Origin: Cruorifilaria tuberocauda
Lineage: Eukaryota > Nematoda > Chromadorea > Rhabditida > Onchocercidae
NCBI GenBank assembly: GCA_013365365.1
Contig: JABVXU010000026.1
Location: 1-64,000 of the forward strand
Reading direction: 5' to 3'
DNA: 64,000 nt
The number at the start of each line of letters is the position of its first letter. The first letter of the stretch is position 1. Shown one piece after another: positions 1 through 12,900 of this stretch. The position numbers and the translations under genes are program-made. Below the pieces are notes generated by a model. It was not told the origin of the DNA. It ran no database searches and saw only the letters and a program-made list of their open reading frames with translations.

Positions 1-3
1 CAA

Positions 4-72
4 TTCACTGATAGTTATATCAGAATGTCGAGAAGAATAAACTTCTCGACATTCTAATATAATATCAGTGAA
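4..72. repeat. Imperfect inverted repeat (hairpin)
   Basis: Bases 22-35 are the exact reverse complement of 42-55 (14-bp stem, 6-base loop). The outer segments 4-13 and 63-72 are also exact reverse complements, so a foldback of about 69 bases is possible. It lies in the presumed intron 3' of the PLB-like exons. It could be a short foldback element or an RNA hairpin. Confidence 0.75.
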
Positions 73-205
73 GAATAAAAAACAAAGTTATTAAAAATAA
101 AACCTCATCCACAATTCCATAATTTATTTTGTTTGGAAGGCAAATCCTTCCAAATAAAATAAAACATCCACAACGCTATCTTTCATCAGAAAAAAAGGAA
201 AAAAC

Positions 206-686
206 CTTCAAGAAGTCCAGCAGCAAATGCTTGAGTGATTTCATCGACAGCATTGAATGTTTCCACTTCCAAAATACCCCACCTGGAATAAAATAAATGT
301 TTTAATCTTATCTTGATTAAATTTCACAGTTGCATTACGATATTTAAATTATCAATTCAAGTTTGAAATAAAATTTTTGAACTTCAAGAGCAACATGTTA
401 AATTGAAATCTTAGAATAATAATTATCTCTTCTATTACAATTAATCAATTTTATTAGCCGAAAAATATGACGCTGTTTTACTGCTTTTGCAAAATAATTT
501 TTCTTTTGTCTAATGAATTCTTTTGTTCCTTTTCTCATAATGATTAATTTACCCAGTCTCGTTGACAGCATTACGGAATCGTCCTAAGGCAACCTGAATA
601 CCTTTTTCACATTTCATACCACTATTTGTATATAATGCATTGCTATTCTTTTTTCGACATGCACTTAAATACTCATAATAGTCCTT
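206..686 (-). CDS. Phospholipase B-like (PLBD/lamina ancestor family) protein, partial
   Basis: Two exons on the minus strand, 553-686 and 206-282. They splice in phase (two-base carry, G-G at the donor) to give the family signature around N-E-T-G-W-G-I-L-E-V followed by Q-A-F-A-A-G-L-L-E-G. In PLBD proteins this W-G-x-L-E-V ... A-x-A-x-G-x-x-E-G block lies near the N-terminus of the mature lysosomal/secreted hydrolase. Family members are Ntn-type amidases or putative phospholipases of the lysosome. The exon at 206 ends at a GAAG|GTTTTT donor, so the rest of the gene, including the catalytic Cys region, lies left of base 1. The exon at 686 starts after a TTTTTTCAG acceptor. The signal-peptide exon must lie further right, in 687-2786, but I could not find it convincingly. 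Family assignment is from motif only. Confidence 0.78.
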
Positions 687-2786
687 CTGAAAAAATGATT
701 TATTATAAATTAACCATATAGTAATTCATTAGCTGAAACATTCAACTGAAATTTTAGCATAGCATTTTTTCTTGCGCTAGCTTAGAATTAATGAAACATT
801 TTATTTCAGAAAAATAAAAAAATCAAAAATCATAATCAGAAGTCATTGAATAAATATTTTGAGCTTTACAACATCACTTTTATTTATTCGTTATCGTAAT
901 TATTCATAAATCCTATGATCAAAATTGCTTTTGCTTACAATTATGAAAAACTATCACAACTAGTTTTATTTTCATAATTTATTTTATTACCATAATTATT
1001 TCTATGAGAAACTATAGCAAGTTTATTAGCACTTAATTTACTGCCTTTTATTGCACTCATTTCTATGTGTAATTCCGATGGAATTATCTGAAATTTTTCC
1101 TTTACAATTCTATTCAAATATTTACAGTACTACAAACTGTTTCTGATAAACAAATAACTAAATTGACTGCTTATGAATAAAATTAGGACTATGAAAAGAA
1201 AGAAGAAATAAAATTAATCATCACATGTCGTTGGAAATTGATAAAATGATTGTCTGCGCTATCGATAATTGTATGATCAGGTAATCCAAGGAAATTTTGA
1301 TGTATTGATTGCGATGAATGTAGGATGAATATTATTAGCCAAAATCGAGAAAGATCCATAACGCAACAATAATTGCCGATAAATGAATCAACTATGCGTT
1401 TGTTAGTTGAATGATAGAAATATCATCCGAGTCGATCATCATTCATCATCAATCACCCACCCCTTCCCTCCTATCTTTTTCATTCATCAAATCTCAATTC
1501 GCCTCCTTTCTTCCTTCTCCCTTCATCCATCTCTTACTTTTTTTGTTAACAATACCAAAATATCACTTAAAAAAATTTCCTTCTTCTTATGAAACTTTGC
1601 AATTAAAATTTGAATTATTATTTATACATATTTATTATACTATGTAAAATTTTTTGAAATACAATAGGTAAGTAAAGTATACAATCGAAGAATCTTTCAG
1701 ATAGATTATAATGTAAACATATCTTTTAAATCTATTTTTTTTATCACAGAACTTCACTGAAGAAAAACTTCACTGAACGATTCCGCAGAACCCATTTCCC
1801 TTCCATCTTATCTTTGCAGCAAACTTAAAGTTTTCATCGGAAATTGAAAGAAGAACATTCACCATGATTACATAGTTTTGATTCAGCCGCCCTATCTGCC
1901 GTCATCACTCCTTTACTACGAATTCAACATCTCTCTAGTTTTGAGTTTGATGATCTGGAAAGCATAATTCAGTTGTAACATGAATCAAGATTACCGATCA
2001 TGTGTTAAAGAAATCATATAAACTTCATTTTAGAATTGAACATACTTTCTTTGTCTTAGATATCTACTCATCGATTATACTTGTGACATTCTTTATCGCT
2101 ATGATACTGCAGATGTTATCATCAAGGATGATAAGAGAAGAAAACATGGTTAAAGATATGGAGATGAAAACTGAATTTCCTTAAATTTACTGATATACAT
2201 AAAAAGCAGTCGTAAGATCATCTTGAGATCTATAAAAAACATAGTATTTGCAGCATTTCTCTTCTTAACAAAATGTACAGTATTTCTACAGTATTCCGGA
2301 ATCAGATAAAATTCAGGAACCGTTCAAGATGTCAGAAAGATTCGCTGCCAGCTAAAACTTTTTTCTACAAGCAAATATGGTATTATAAGAATATCATATA
2401 CGGTATGAATATATTTCTCATGTATACTGAAATAAGTGCAATGAACTTTTATAAGAAATACTCAAATTCTATACAAAATTCAGTGATGCGAAAATAAAAT
2501 AACAGGGAAATAGTGTTTGTCCATTTTTTAATTACAGATCACTCAAAGACACAACTGAATCTTTGATAGTCTTGATTACAAAATTCGTAGTTGTAAGATA
2601 AGGTTTTTACATTCCGATAAATGATACCCCTAGTAAAATTAAGAAATGCTTTACAACGCTTTAGCTATTGTAGTTAAAGATCAATCTCACAAAGATTAAC
2701 TAACCTTTAAATGTAACTTGAAATGAGGACTTTCAAACCTGGTGGAAAACAAGCATATCATGCATTTACAATAAGACATAAAATTA
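687..2786. other. Spacer between the PLB-like and DCAF4-like genes
   Basis: AT-rich sequence with stops in all frames. It should contain the missing 5' exon(s) of the PLB-like gene on the minus strand. Bases about 1430-1540 form a pyrimidine-rich tract (CT/TTCC runs) that stands out in composition. Short open frames on the plus strand at 1407-1647, 2002-2184 and 2273-2497 have no recognisable product. Confidence 0.6.
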
Positions 2787-5700
2787 CTACAATACCAGTT
2801 CATGAACATGAAAATCACTTCCAGTAGCTACAACAATAGCAGCATTGCCGGAGAAACCGCCCCAATTGGATGCATAAACAAGTTTTGGCTTCCGCGATAA
2901 ATCTCTAGGATTATGACTTGGGAACTCACATAACTTCTCTCCACTATAAGTTGACCAAGCTCGTGTAATTCCGTCTGATGTAGCTGCAATGAAATTTTTT
3001 ATAATGTCCCATCCCAAGTTTTTCGTTATTTTCTAAACATCTATGAAGATAAGAAAATGATTGAAGAACTATGCTAATTTCACCTTCAAGATCATATAGA
3101 AAATCAGGACAAAATTAATTATCATGAAAAAATGAAGGAAATAATAAATAATTCGCATTTTATAAACCCAATATCTTTGTGAATTTCATGCTACTTTTTA
3201 ATATATGGTTCGTCTATAAGGGATTCTATAAATCAATGAAGAAGAATAACCAAGCAGATACTACAATATTTCATTACTAAGAGACAGTTGATGCGTCTTA
3301 TTACTCCTTCAACAAATGTAAAACTTATTTCTAAATAAAACCAAATAAGCTTAAGAAGTTAACCTGAGAAAAGAATTCTTTCATCCCTCTCGAGATACAT
3401 TGGCGTTTTATTATAAGGATTTATATTGTCTTCAATCTTAAACAGAGGTCTACCCATTCGAATATCCCAAAATTTTATCTGAAATCAATATCTTCAAAGA
3501 GGACTTTTCATAAGAAAAAACATGACAAAGGATATAAAAATATACTCTATTTGTGAATCAATCCTTTGTAGGATTGATTCACAAATAGAGTATATTTTTA
3601 TGATAAAAGCAGGCTCACTGCTTCCAGATGTTTTCGCCCCTATATTTATTGAAAAATCAACTCACAGAATAAAAAAATAAGCGACTCGATTTCACTTGTT
3701 TATTTTTAAAAATATAATATATAGGAATTCAAAAAAAAAACTTGCAATTCCAATATGATCTTCGGTAACAAGTATATCAGGTTTTGTTCTTAATATTTTC
3801 ATCCAGCCTATGCTTTCTGTATCAACGTAGGTTGCAACGATATCCCGATTATCCATTCGCAAATCCGAACATATTGCATTATTACCCATTAGACCCATAA
3901 ATAATAAATTTCCATCCTGAAACTCTTCAGTGATTTTTAGGTATGATCTTTATTTTTAGACTTCTATAATAATATTTAAGCCTTATTCCATTATTTATAT
4001 AAATCCAGTACTTTTTTATGATGGATATATTGCTCTACATCTTGATCTATTTATTTCATATCGTAAGCAAAAATAAATTTACGACAAAGAAATCTAGTAT
4101 ATCAGTCAAGTAAGTATTAGCTGATACATTTCACAAAGAAGTTACAGCTTATCATCTTTCAGTGATCAAGAGAACAGAAAGCTGATACATGAGGACTTAC
4201 TCCCAAGCATAAAAATAAATATTGAAACGTACCACACTAAAAGATAGACTCATGACGCCTTTTTCTAGACTGTTAATACCAGTAGTTTGTTCGGTCGAAA
4301 TGTCCAACAATATAGCATTTTCTTCCGAACCTATACATATATTTTGATAAACACATTTATAATGTGCACTATTTATACATCATTTATTTTTCTCCGCATT
4401 TATTCTATCATAACTGACCAATTCCAATTCCCATTCGATTTCTATTGAAAGCTATTGCACGCACATACTTCTGACATGTCCACCTCATATTATATGATGG
4501 TAAACGTAATTCCGCTGAATCCTAAAACACACTGCGCTTTCAAAGTAGAATAATCGAACATTAAACAAAATTTTTGTCTACATATTGACCACTGTGGTTT
4601 TTAACTATATTAATGCAATATTTTTAATATCCAATATTATTTATTTTGATTAGAATCAACTTTATAACTTACATAAACTGAGGAAAATTCAGCTACTGGC
4701 TCAATGCAAACTCGACTTAAAGTTGAAAATCGATTATGCATAGTAACAATGGTTTGGGTTGTAACGTACAATGCACATGTGACATTGTCGTTTACGGGCT
4801 CGACACATATATCCATTAAATTTGACTTCACCAAATTCGCACCATATGTACTGCTTCGAATTTTCAACCCAAACTTACTTAAAGATACGTTTTCCCTAGA
4901 AATAAATCTACATATTTTCAAGTAAATTATCGAAATCATTCGTTTCAGATACTATACATCAACCATAACCTTCGTTTATTTAAAGCAAATTTCAAATATT
5001 GGGGAATATTTATATTTTAGTTCAAAATAATTCCTTACGATTGATGTTTAGTAATCTTCCTAATCTACATCGTTAATTATTTATACAGCGATATTAACAA
5101 CATACAGATATGAAATGCGATGAAAATGAAAAAAACATACGTCTTATCATAATGACCTGCAGTAACCTTGAAACAAATAAGTCGTGCACCACATGAGTCT
5201 GTCCACCCCTCGTCCCGTCGACGTTTGACTGACCAACATCCAACAATAGTTTTCCCATCATCACTAATGTCGACATAATGACAAGAATGCAATATCTCAA
5301 TGTCGGTATATCCCTGAATAAAAATTGCTGTCAGCATTTATTTTTCTAATTTAGTAATTCTAACCATGCAAATCAAAAGCATTAGTACATCCAACTCACC
5401 AGACTGGACGTTATGTCATACTAATAATTACAAGAAGTTCAGTGATGTGATGCAAAATTTGTAATGCGTATGTGAACACTTTAGAATGAATATAACAATC
5501 CGATTCGCTGCATGAAACAATTATCAGCAATACTATAAATAATATGGCATATTTTTTCCGTAACCAAACTCTACTGATTCGTTTAATTCTTACCGAAACA
5601 TCATGTTTCTTTTAATTTACCCATGTCTTATCTTATATTTATAGCTTTTGCGACATATATTTGTTTTACCATGTAAAAATGATGTCTGAAATCGAATAAA

Positions 5701-6181
5701 ACTAACCTTTTGAACATAGCTGGGCTTTTTTCGGACGCCACGTAGTACTCCTTCAGCAACTAAACGTGTAAGTCGTGACATACTGCTACCATGTAATTCT
5801 CTCCGTCGTATCATTTTTGGCAACCAAGAGACAGAAGGGCAAGATTTGGCGCAACACTCTTCACGTTCAGCCATAAATGAATTATGTTGTCGATTACCTC
5901 TCAAATCGCTTTCACGGAATCCGATAATCTAAAACAAAACCTTTTATTCGCATAACACAAAATACTAAAATTTAAAACTAGAATTGTAGAAATAAAAAAC
6001 TTACGGGGCCACTAGCTTGCGGTTGAACTCTATAGTACCGTTTAGTTGTACTGTCATATGCGAATCCTGGTATGTCACTTTCCTCAACAATTGCGCTACC
6101 GTGAGACAATTGCTGTTCATTGGTCATATGATCAACTTCATTCATACCGCGATTACTGCAATCTCTATCATTAACAATCAT
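2787..6181 (-). CDS. DCAF4: DCAF4/WDR21-like WD40 protein (CUL4-DDB1 adaptor)
   Basis: Nine exons: 6005-6181, 5707-5928, 5141-5313, 4673-4895, 4419-4521, 4233-4330, 3746-3916, 3364-3478 and 2787-2983. They give 492 residues, almost the length of human DCAF4 (495). Recognition rests on three blocks: I-P-G-F-A-Y-D near residue 37, like the family's L-P-G-F-Y-F-D; a WD repeat ending in I-K-F-W-D-I-R around residue 360; and a C-terminus with N-W-G-G-F-S-G-N-A-A followed by V-A-T-G. DCAF4 proteins are thought to be substrate receptors for CUL4-DDB1 ubiquitin ligase; the W-D-x-R type ending fits DDB1 docking. All phases close. Intron 7 (3479-3745) needs a GC donor. The start is the first ATG in frame with exon 1. 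An extra upstream exon at 6439-6511 is possible. The stop is TAG at 2787-2789. Confidence 0.88.
3534..3601. repeat. Perfect 32-bp inverted repeat in DCAF4-like intron 7
   Basis: Bases 3534-3565 are the exact reverse complement of 3570-3601, with a 4-base loop (3566-3569). It lies inside the GC-AG intron of the DCAF4-like gene. A perfect stem this long is not expected by chance even in AT-rich DNA, since its core carries mixed sequence. It may be a foldback transposon remnant or a hairpin RNA. Confidence 0.9.
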
Positions 6182-6438
6182 TGCGATTCTTTCGTACTTT
6201 TGTGGTCATTAAATCATTAAAATGCAGCCATTTTTGGCATATTAGTGAGTATGTATTGCCTACCAAGATTGGATTTTTGAAACGATTAGTAAAATTCCAT
6301 ATCAGTTCTCTTATACAGTACAGAAGGAGACAGTACCAGGAAACAAATAATAATAAAATGCATAAAAGCATGAGTGAAAAGTGAAAAGTGTGAGAATAAT
6401 ATGAATTTGTATCATTCTTGAAGGATTACAAAGATAAC

Positions 6439-6511
6439 CTTCGCATAACATTATTCCGATTTCTCCTTCTCTTCCTTAATTGTTCAGCATTCAAACTTGC
6501 CTCTCCAACAA
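6439..6511 (-). other. Candidate upstream coding exon of the DCAF4-like gene
   Basis: A 73-base stretch bounded by a TTTTAAG acceptor and a GAAG|GTTATC donor. In one frame it encodes a basic peptide with the run R-K-R-R-R-N-R-N-N. Its two-base carry joins in phase to an AAAG acceptor just before the ATG at 6181 (exon start 6188). Human DCAF4 also begins with a basic Arg-rich segment. The downstream acceptor lacks a pyrimidine tract, so this is only a candidate. Confidence 0.35.
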
Positions 6512-6801
6512 CTTAAAATCAAACCAATTATTTTAATATGTACTTCTACTATATTTTAACATAAAAGAACAAAAAGTACTGAAAACAAAAGTATTAATGA
6601 ATATTTGGAGATATTTGACAATAAAACGTATCTAAGATATATCCCTGAAATATTTCTAATATTTCTCAATAAATTCAATAGTCTAGACGTGAAGATTTCT
6701 AAGGAAAAAATAATAAGAAAGTAACCTCACTTATAGTAACAGCAATATTGAAATAAAAAGATCAATATATTTTAGTAAAAATAATGTTTCAAATTAAACA
6801 C

Positions 6802-6824
6802 TATATATATATATATATATATAT
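6802..6824. repeat. (AT)n microsatellite
   Basis: Uninterrupted alternating A/T of 23 bases. Confidence 0.95.
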
Positions 6825-7985
6825 CAATCCAGGAAACCTGAAATGTTTATCATTGTTTCCTTAGAATTATATCTTAAGCAATTCCTACCAAATCTTGAAC
6901 TCAAAATTCAATACGGTACCAAATGAATAATTTGATGTTACATGTCGTCGTCTGCCCGCCACTGTGTCTCTCCGGTATCGCTTGTTACGTTCCATGTCTT
7001 TTTATTAATTGCTGATTAGATTTACATTTCAGAAATCCTGAAGCAAGCAATTAATAGCAGCAAAATGAACAATCTTACAACAACACATAGGATCAAATTC
7101 TTTAATTTTTTAAGCATTACACGCCAAACCTAATTGCTGATATGAAATTTGATCTCAATAAATTGTTTTTAGGATCAATGGCACATTTGATTTATTTGAA
7201 AGAAAATCCCAATTTAATAATTTGTTAATGGTAGTGCTTTTTATTTCAAACACCTCACTCTAACATCTGGTAAATTGGGCGCTCAATTAGAATTTGCTAA
7301 TAAAATTGATTATATCAAAGTGTAAATAAGAGTGAACTATTTAACCAAAATAACTGATTAAATATGAAATTTCACTAGCGAAATGTGCACTCATTATTTT
7401 GTCATTATTATTATTACTGAAGGTTGTTTTCTCTGTTTTACTATTTATCAGTGCATAATTTTCATGCAATCCTAATATATTTGCCCAACTTAGTGGCTAT
7501 TCTATTCAAAATATTATACCTCAGATTCTAACTTATGATCTGCAGGAACAAATAAATTGAAGAAAAACGGAGAATACAGTAATTCCTCCATGACTTTATT
7601 ACTCTATTCGATCAAATTATATGCACGAATAATTTCTCAAATCCATAGAAGAGAGACAGATCCAATCAGCAATTTTCTTTTTGCAGCTCATTACTTCAAT
7701 GATTACCCGGTCAATCAGTATTAAATTTTTGAGTAAACAGATAAAAGGTTAAAAGTTATTCAATTTGTTTTTTATCAAAGAAAATTTTTTTGACGTACAA
7801 CACATAAATAACGTTGAAATTGAAAGAAAAAGAAAAGAGCAAAATGTCTCAAGCACTCCTCGTTATGATGTTGACTTGAATATCTCATATGCGTTAGAGA
7901 AATGCGTGTACCTTAAGCGAAGTAATTAGCAACATCAGAAATCAAAACTACCCCACACCAACCCACCTACACCATTTTAACGCTA

Positions 7986-7991
7986 TTTATT
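7986..7991 (-). terminator. Poly(A) signal AATAAA
   Basis: AATAAA on the minus strand, about 72 bases beyond the stop codon of the most distal PBX terminal exon (8063-8164). It supports that exon as a real transcript end. Confidence 0.5.
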
Positions 7992-8062
7992 TGTTGTATA
8001 TCAAGAAAATCCATTTAGCACAGTCAGGTACATTCTTTTGGGACAAATCATTCATTGTGTCC

Positions 8063-8164
8063 CTAAATCACCTTGACTATGTCCATATCAAAATTGCCAT
8101 CTAATCCATATTTCAGCGTTAGCTGCGCTGTAGTTATGGTACCGTTCGCGGGGATATCATCGGT
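8063..8164 (-). CDS. ceh-20: Alternative terminal exon 3 of the PBX gene (candidate)
   Basis: After a CACAG acceptor the frame reads T-D-D-I-P-A-N-G-T and continues for 33 residues to a TAG at 8063-8065. It starts in phase 0, as PBX exon 9 (10793-10935) requires, so it can replace the nearer terminal exon and give a 349-residue isoform. An AATAAA follows at 7986-7991. No family similarity is visible in this tail, as usual for PBC proteins beyond the homeodomain. It could instead belong to an unrelated short gene. Confidence 0.5.
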   Translation of the reverse strand, partial: TDDIPANGTITTAQLTLKYGLDGNFDMDIVKVI

Positions 8165-9138
8165 CTGTGAGAGGAGGGAATTTCAAATTAGGTAGCAAAT
8201 CACCTGATTTTTTAAATGATTCAGCGGAAATGCAAGTAAGAAACGATCAAGTTTAAGTCAGGTACAGTAATTTTTCTCTTGAAGCACAAAATAAACAAGC
8301 CGTGGAATTTGAAAGTTGAAAAATTTTTAAAAGTAGTCCAATACCTAATAACTTTTGAATGGAGCTTAATTATCCTTTGCTGCACTAACATTTGGTATTC
8401 ACACCGCTGGTCATTATTACTTTTTAATTATCAGTTGAATAATCTTCGTTGAATAATAGGTGAGTGAAATCAACCTGTAAATTCAACAAGTCAAAAATGT
8501 TGCTGACTTCAACAGTTCGTATATTTCCAACCAAACGAAGCAAGTATAGATGTTCAAAAAAACATACAAAACATTTTCTAGAAATTCAGATGCAAATGAT
8601 ATTCAAATGATAAAAATTACTCAATAACAATAATCGCGATAAAAAATCCTATACAATACCGATTTTCTACACCACAGTGCATTGAAACAATAGATATTTT
8701 CAATTTTATAATGCTTCCACCACCTTTCCAGAAAGATAGCGCGAAATAAACTAAATTTAATTCGTTAATTTATAATTTCAAAAAGAGATCGAAAATTGAA
8801 ATGATATACAATCCGCCAATTTTTCGCAAACAATAAAGTTAAGTGCAACATGCTGCTGTTCTTTTCTTGCACTAAAGTGTGAAACATCAATTTGTTGGCA
8901 TATGCTGTTAGATACAAATTATGATTTGTTTTGCGAAATAACTGGTATGATTTCTGCAAATTCTGCAACAGTTTCAATTCATTGCCTTAAAAAAAGGAAA
9001 AAGCGATGAGAAAATAGTACAAAATGAGAAACTCATCCGAAATTAGAGAATATCACAAGTACTGTTCAAAAAAATTCATGCAATGATTTTAATTATATTA
9101 AATGCGTATGAGGAGCTCAGTTGATTGGTTTGTCCACA

Positions 9139-9192
9139 CTATTCATTTTTCGACTTCTTCATTGGTGGTTCACTGCTTACTGTGGGTAACGT
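9139..9192 (-). CDS. ceh-20: Alternative terminal exon 2 of the PBX gene (candidate)
   Basis: After a TTTTTTTTCACAG acceptor the frame reads T-L-P-T-V-S-S-E-P-P-M-K-K-S-K-N-E and stops (TAG, 9139-9141). Phase 0 matches exon 9 of the PBX gene. The basic ending K-K-S-K-N differs from the other two candidate tails. Confidence 0.5.
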   Translation of the reverse strand, partial: TLPTVSSEPPMKKSKNE

Positions 9193-9954
9193 CTGTGAAA
9201 AAAAATTATTAAAATCAAAACTGAACTCATGAATGATCATTCCAAGTTCGCAAACCAATAGTTTCAATGTATAGATATAAATTTTAATCAATCATAACGA
9301 TTGTTGAAACAATGTGCTTATAATTCTCAAAATTCATTTAGTATTTATCAAGAATCCGCCTTATTCTTATTCATTAATTAGTTTGAGTAAATGCTCAATC
9401 TGTTCATCAAAATTTTTTGAAACCTTTTGAAAGAACAGCATGCATATAGTTTACTGTCGTATTGAAAAATTTTCTTCACGGCAGAATGAAGCTTCTAGAA
9501 GCTATGCGAATTCTAATTTATATTTATTTTCCATTCACTATCTAATCTGCTAAACTTCATTTGATATTAACCAAACAACAGAAAGTAAACAAAGAAGGCA
9601 GTAACTTCAAAAGATAAGCAAATGTGGCAGTGCATTGAAAAAAAAATGAATATATCTTCAGTAATTTCGAAGTGATTTTCCTATTTTTAAATAAAATTAT
9701 CTGAAGAATAAGTTTACCGGAATCAATTTATATAGCAGTTAGATCACGCATGTAATTAAAAATTACACAATCGTACGCTACATGTCTACTGCATGCTGTG
9801 CACGCAATAAACTTTTGAAGCACAATTTCGATAAATGCACCCATCAGTTAGCGCAAAACAGTATAATTCTATTACTATTAATGATCAGGACACAAATGCA
9901 GTAAGCGTTACGACTTCATAATGATGGTAACGAAAGAAGTTAGTAAGCATTACG

Positions 9955-12900
9955 TTAAGATTGCGGTGACGGATTGGTTGGTGGAGGAATTCCGTAAGCT
10001 GTGGACATCTGGAAATTACAAAGAATTTAAATAACGATTAACTGTAGATGTAGTTCTGTTTGAATACGATCAATAAAATGAAAGCTGAAAATGCAAAAAT
10101 AAAGTATTAGTTAAAAATTAGGAAATCCTATACAAATTATGACCAACACCGAGATAACAAGGGATTGTAACAGTATGTTCATGCAGTTTATACGTTAATT
10201 TCAATTAGACTCAAATGTGAGAAGTGAATACAAAATAATACTTTTATATACAAACTAATGTAAGTTAGTTTATTCCAAATAATCAAAATCTGCGAAGCGA
10301 AATTATTTAAAAACGACTGTTGTGCAACCTAAATCATTTTCTGATTCTAAATTGTTATTCTTCAAAACCAAATTCTGATGCTATTATGAATTTGGTTGTC
10401 TGCCAATTTAAATACTCCCATGTCTTGAAAGTACCATTTCCAATACAAATTTAAAGTTCAAGACAACCTATGTCATATGGATAACCGATTTTTAATCTTT
10501 ACATGTGCGGATCAGTAAAGCAAGAGAATTTATGAATAAACCTATCGAGTTATTTCGTAACATTCTGATGCAATAATGAGAACTGATTTGAAGTCTTCAT
10601 CTAATCTTTTTCATGAATTCTTTGCAATTTATTTTCATTTAAAAAGGATACAAAGTCACAAGTGTTATAAGCAACTGATTAATAAACTAATACACTAAGC
10701 ACAAGTTGCACAAGCGAGATAAGAAAAAGCATTAGCTGATGCTATGACTCGCTAAACAGACCATTCCGAGCCATTGGATGAATAACACTTACCAACTGAG
10801 GATTATAACCGGCAGTGAAATCAAGGCCAGCAGTCATGTGATGTGCCAGATCTTGTCCTGGAAGCATTGCGGGATAATTTAGCATACTTCCAGCTGCTGA
10901 TGTTCCTGCTGCCAACATACCATATTGATTCGCAGCTGTAAAATTTAGTGGTTGCAAACTGCAATCAAGTTGCGAATGAGTGTTTTAATTCTAAACTAAC
11001 TTCTTCAGCAGACTTATATTCAGAGGATCCAAAAAAAAATCCTTATTTGGAGATTAATTTGCAGCTTAAGCAGCTCTCGATTGATTTGAGACATCATAGT
11101 TAAACAAAAAGTTAGTGATCCAATTAATCAATTGAATACCATATGCTTTGATACTAAAAAACTCATAGAAATATGTTTTTCTGAGTTAAAGGAAATTAAT
11201 TACTCCAAAGAAATCCTCTATGATGAGTGGGATTAAAATAAATCAAAATTTACCGTGAGCAGCTTTTTTAGCGGCATACATGTTAGCTTCTTCTTGAGCT
11301 TTTGCTATGTTTTTCTTGTACCGTATTCGTTTATTACCAAACCAATTCGATACCTAAATTAAATACTACAATAATATTGTATACCACTTTTCGAATTTGG
11401 ATATCAATGGACTCAATGATTCACAGCTTAACCAATCGGTTCAACAAATATCTTAAAGGTAATATAAAGTTATTATAAACAAATAGAAGAAAAAGAGAAC
11501 TGAATTAAAAAAAACAACCTGTGAAACTGTAATCTGACACTGTCGTGCCAATTCTTCTTTTGCCTCTTCCGACGGATAGGGATTACTTAAATGAGAATAG
11601 AAATATTCGTTCAGCACTTCCGTAGCCTGCTTGCTGAAGTTCCGTCGCTTTCTCCTATAATTTTAAGGATAAAATTCCTGCGAAGAATATAGAAGAACAA
11701 TTTTAGCACTAATATGTTAATTACAGCATAAATCTCGTGTTGAAATATCTCGAAGAAAATTGAATCCAGAAAACTTTTAGTATATTCTGTATAATCTACA
11801 ATTGATTTGGCAAAAGTTACCTAGCATCAAGGAATCGTGAACGAAGAATCATTACTGCTTCACATGTTGACTGCTTCAATTGTACCTAGAAAATGAAATA
11901 GTAAGAAATGCTAGAAAGTTTTAAATTTATTAAATAAAATTTCTTGAACAATTTAATCAGAACAAGATGTAAAAGTTTGTTAGTTGTTATTTCTCCAATT
12001 TTAGAAAGCCAAATCCTTCACTATTATAAAGGCTATTAAGTCATCATCACTTCATTATAGAAATTAAATCTGTTATTCCGCTATACTTCAATAATTTAAT
12101 AATCGGTTTGTGCTACTGATTAGAAATTCACCAACTAATTCAAAACCATAAATTTTTTAGTCTAAGTTTACATCGAATTTTTTAAATTGACTAAAAGCAC
12201 TACAGCTCATGAATGATTTTTATTTATTTATATGTTATGTTATTACCTGTATGCCGGAAAATTTCTTTTGTATAATAGCAACCATCCGTTCAATTTCTTT
12301 GTTTGCAATTGGTCGAGTTCGACTTTGCTCACGTAGCAACGATACAACATGTTGAGTAAATTCTTGACAAGCCTAAAAAATAATCACTGTCGTCTGTAGA
12401 TCAGAAATGATAGTTTATAAAATTCACTAGCATTTCTCATTTGCATTTTATGTGGCTTCTCCAAATTCAAAAAGTGAGAAATTTACCTCTTCATATTTTC
12501 GTAACTCTTCACTATATACCAATCTAATTTGGGTAAGTTTTTGTCGATAATCAGCTTGATCACCACCACTAGTGTCATTCTGAATCGGACCACGATTGTC
12601 CGGACCAGCCACACCCTCGGCAACCTAGAAAATGAGAAGTGACAGACAATAGAACTTTATGGTGAAACAAATGTGTAAGCTGCTCGAATTTAACCATATT
12701 ACCGTTATAAACATAAGACTAACCAGCATATTATCTAGTCGCATAAGCTGTGGGTCTTCTGGTGCCTCTTCTTGACCACCTCGAATGGAAAGCGCTGCAA
12801 TTGAGAAAATAATGTTTGCTCGATTCGCGATGTCAACACTTTCATCGCTTTACAAAATGATGAAACATTCAAGAAAATTTTGGGAAAAATATACCTGTTT

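Larger units (their letters stand above)
6512..8062. other. Spacer between the PBX and DCAF4-like genes
   Basis: AT-rich spacer upstream of the DCAF4-like gene and downstream of the PBX gene. It holds an (AT)n tract at 6802-6824 and the putative PBX poly(A) signal at 7986-7991. No other exon was recognised. Confidence 0.6.

Noticed and set aside
1407..1647. Two overlapping plus-strand open frames of 61 and 78 codons
   Set aside because: They lie in a pyrimidine-rich tract, give Ser/Phe/Pro-biased peptides and have no family signature.
4704..4925. Plus-strand open frame of 73 codons
   Set aside because: Exact antisense shadow of DCAF4-like exon 4.
10935..10959. Longer version of PBX exon 9 starting at the upstream CAG acceptor
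   Set aside because: With the one-base carry from exon 8 this start gives an immediate stop. The TTTTACAG acceptor 24 bases further in keeps frame.
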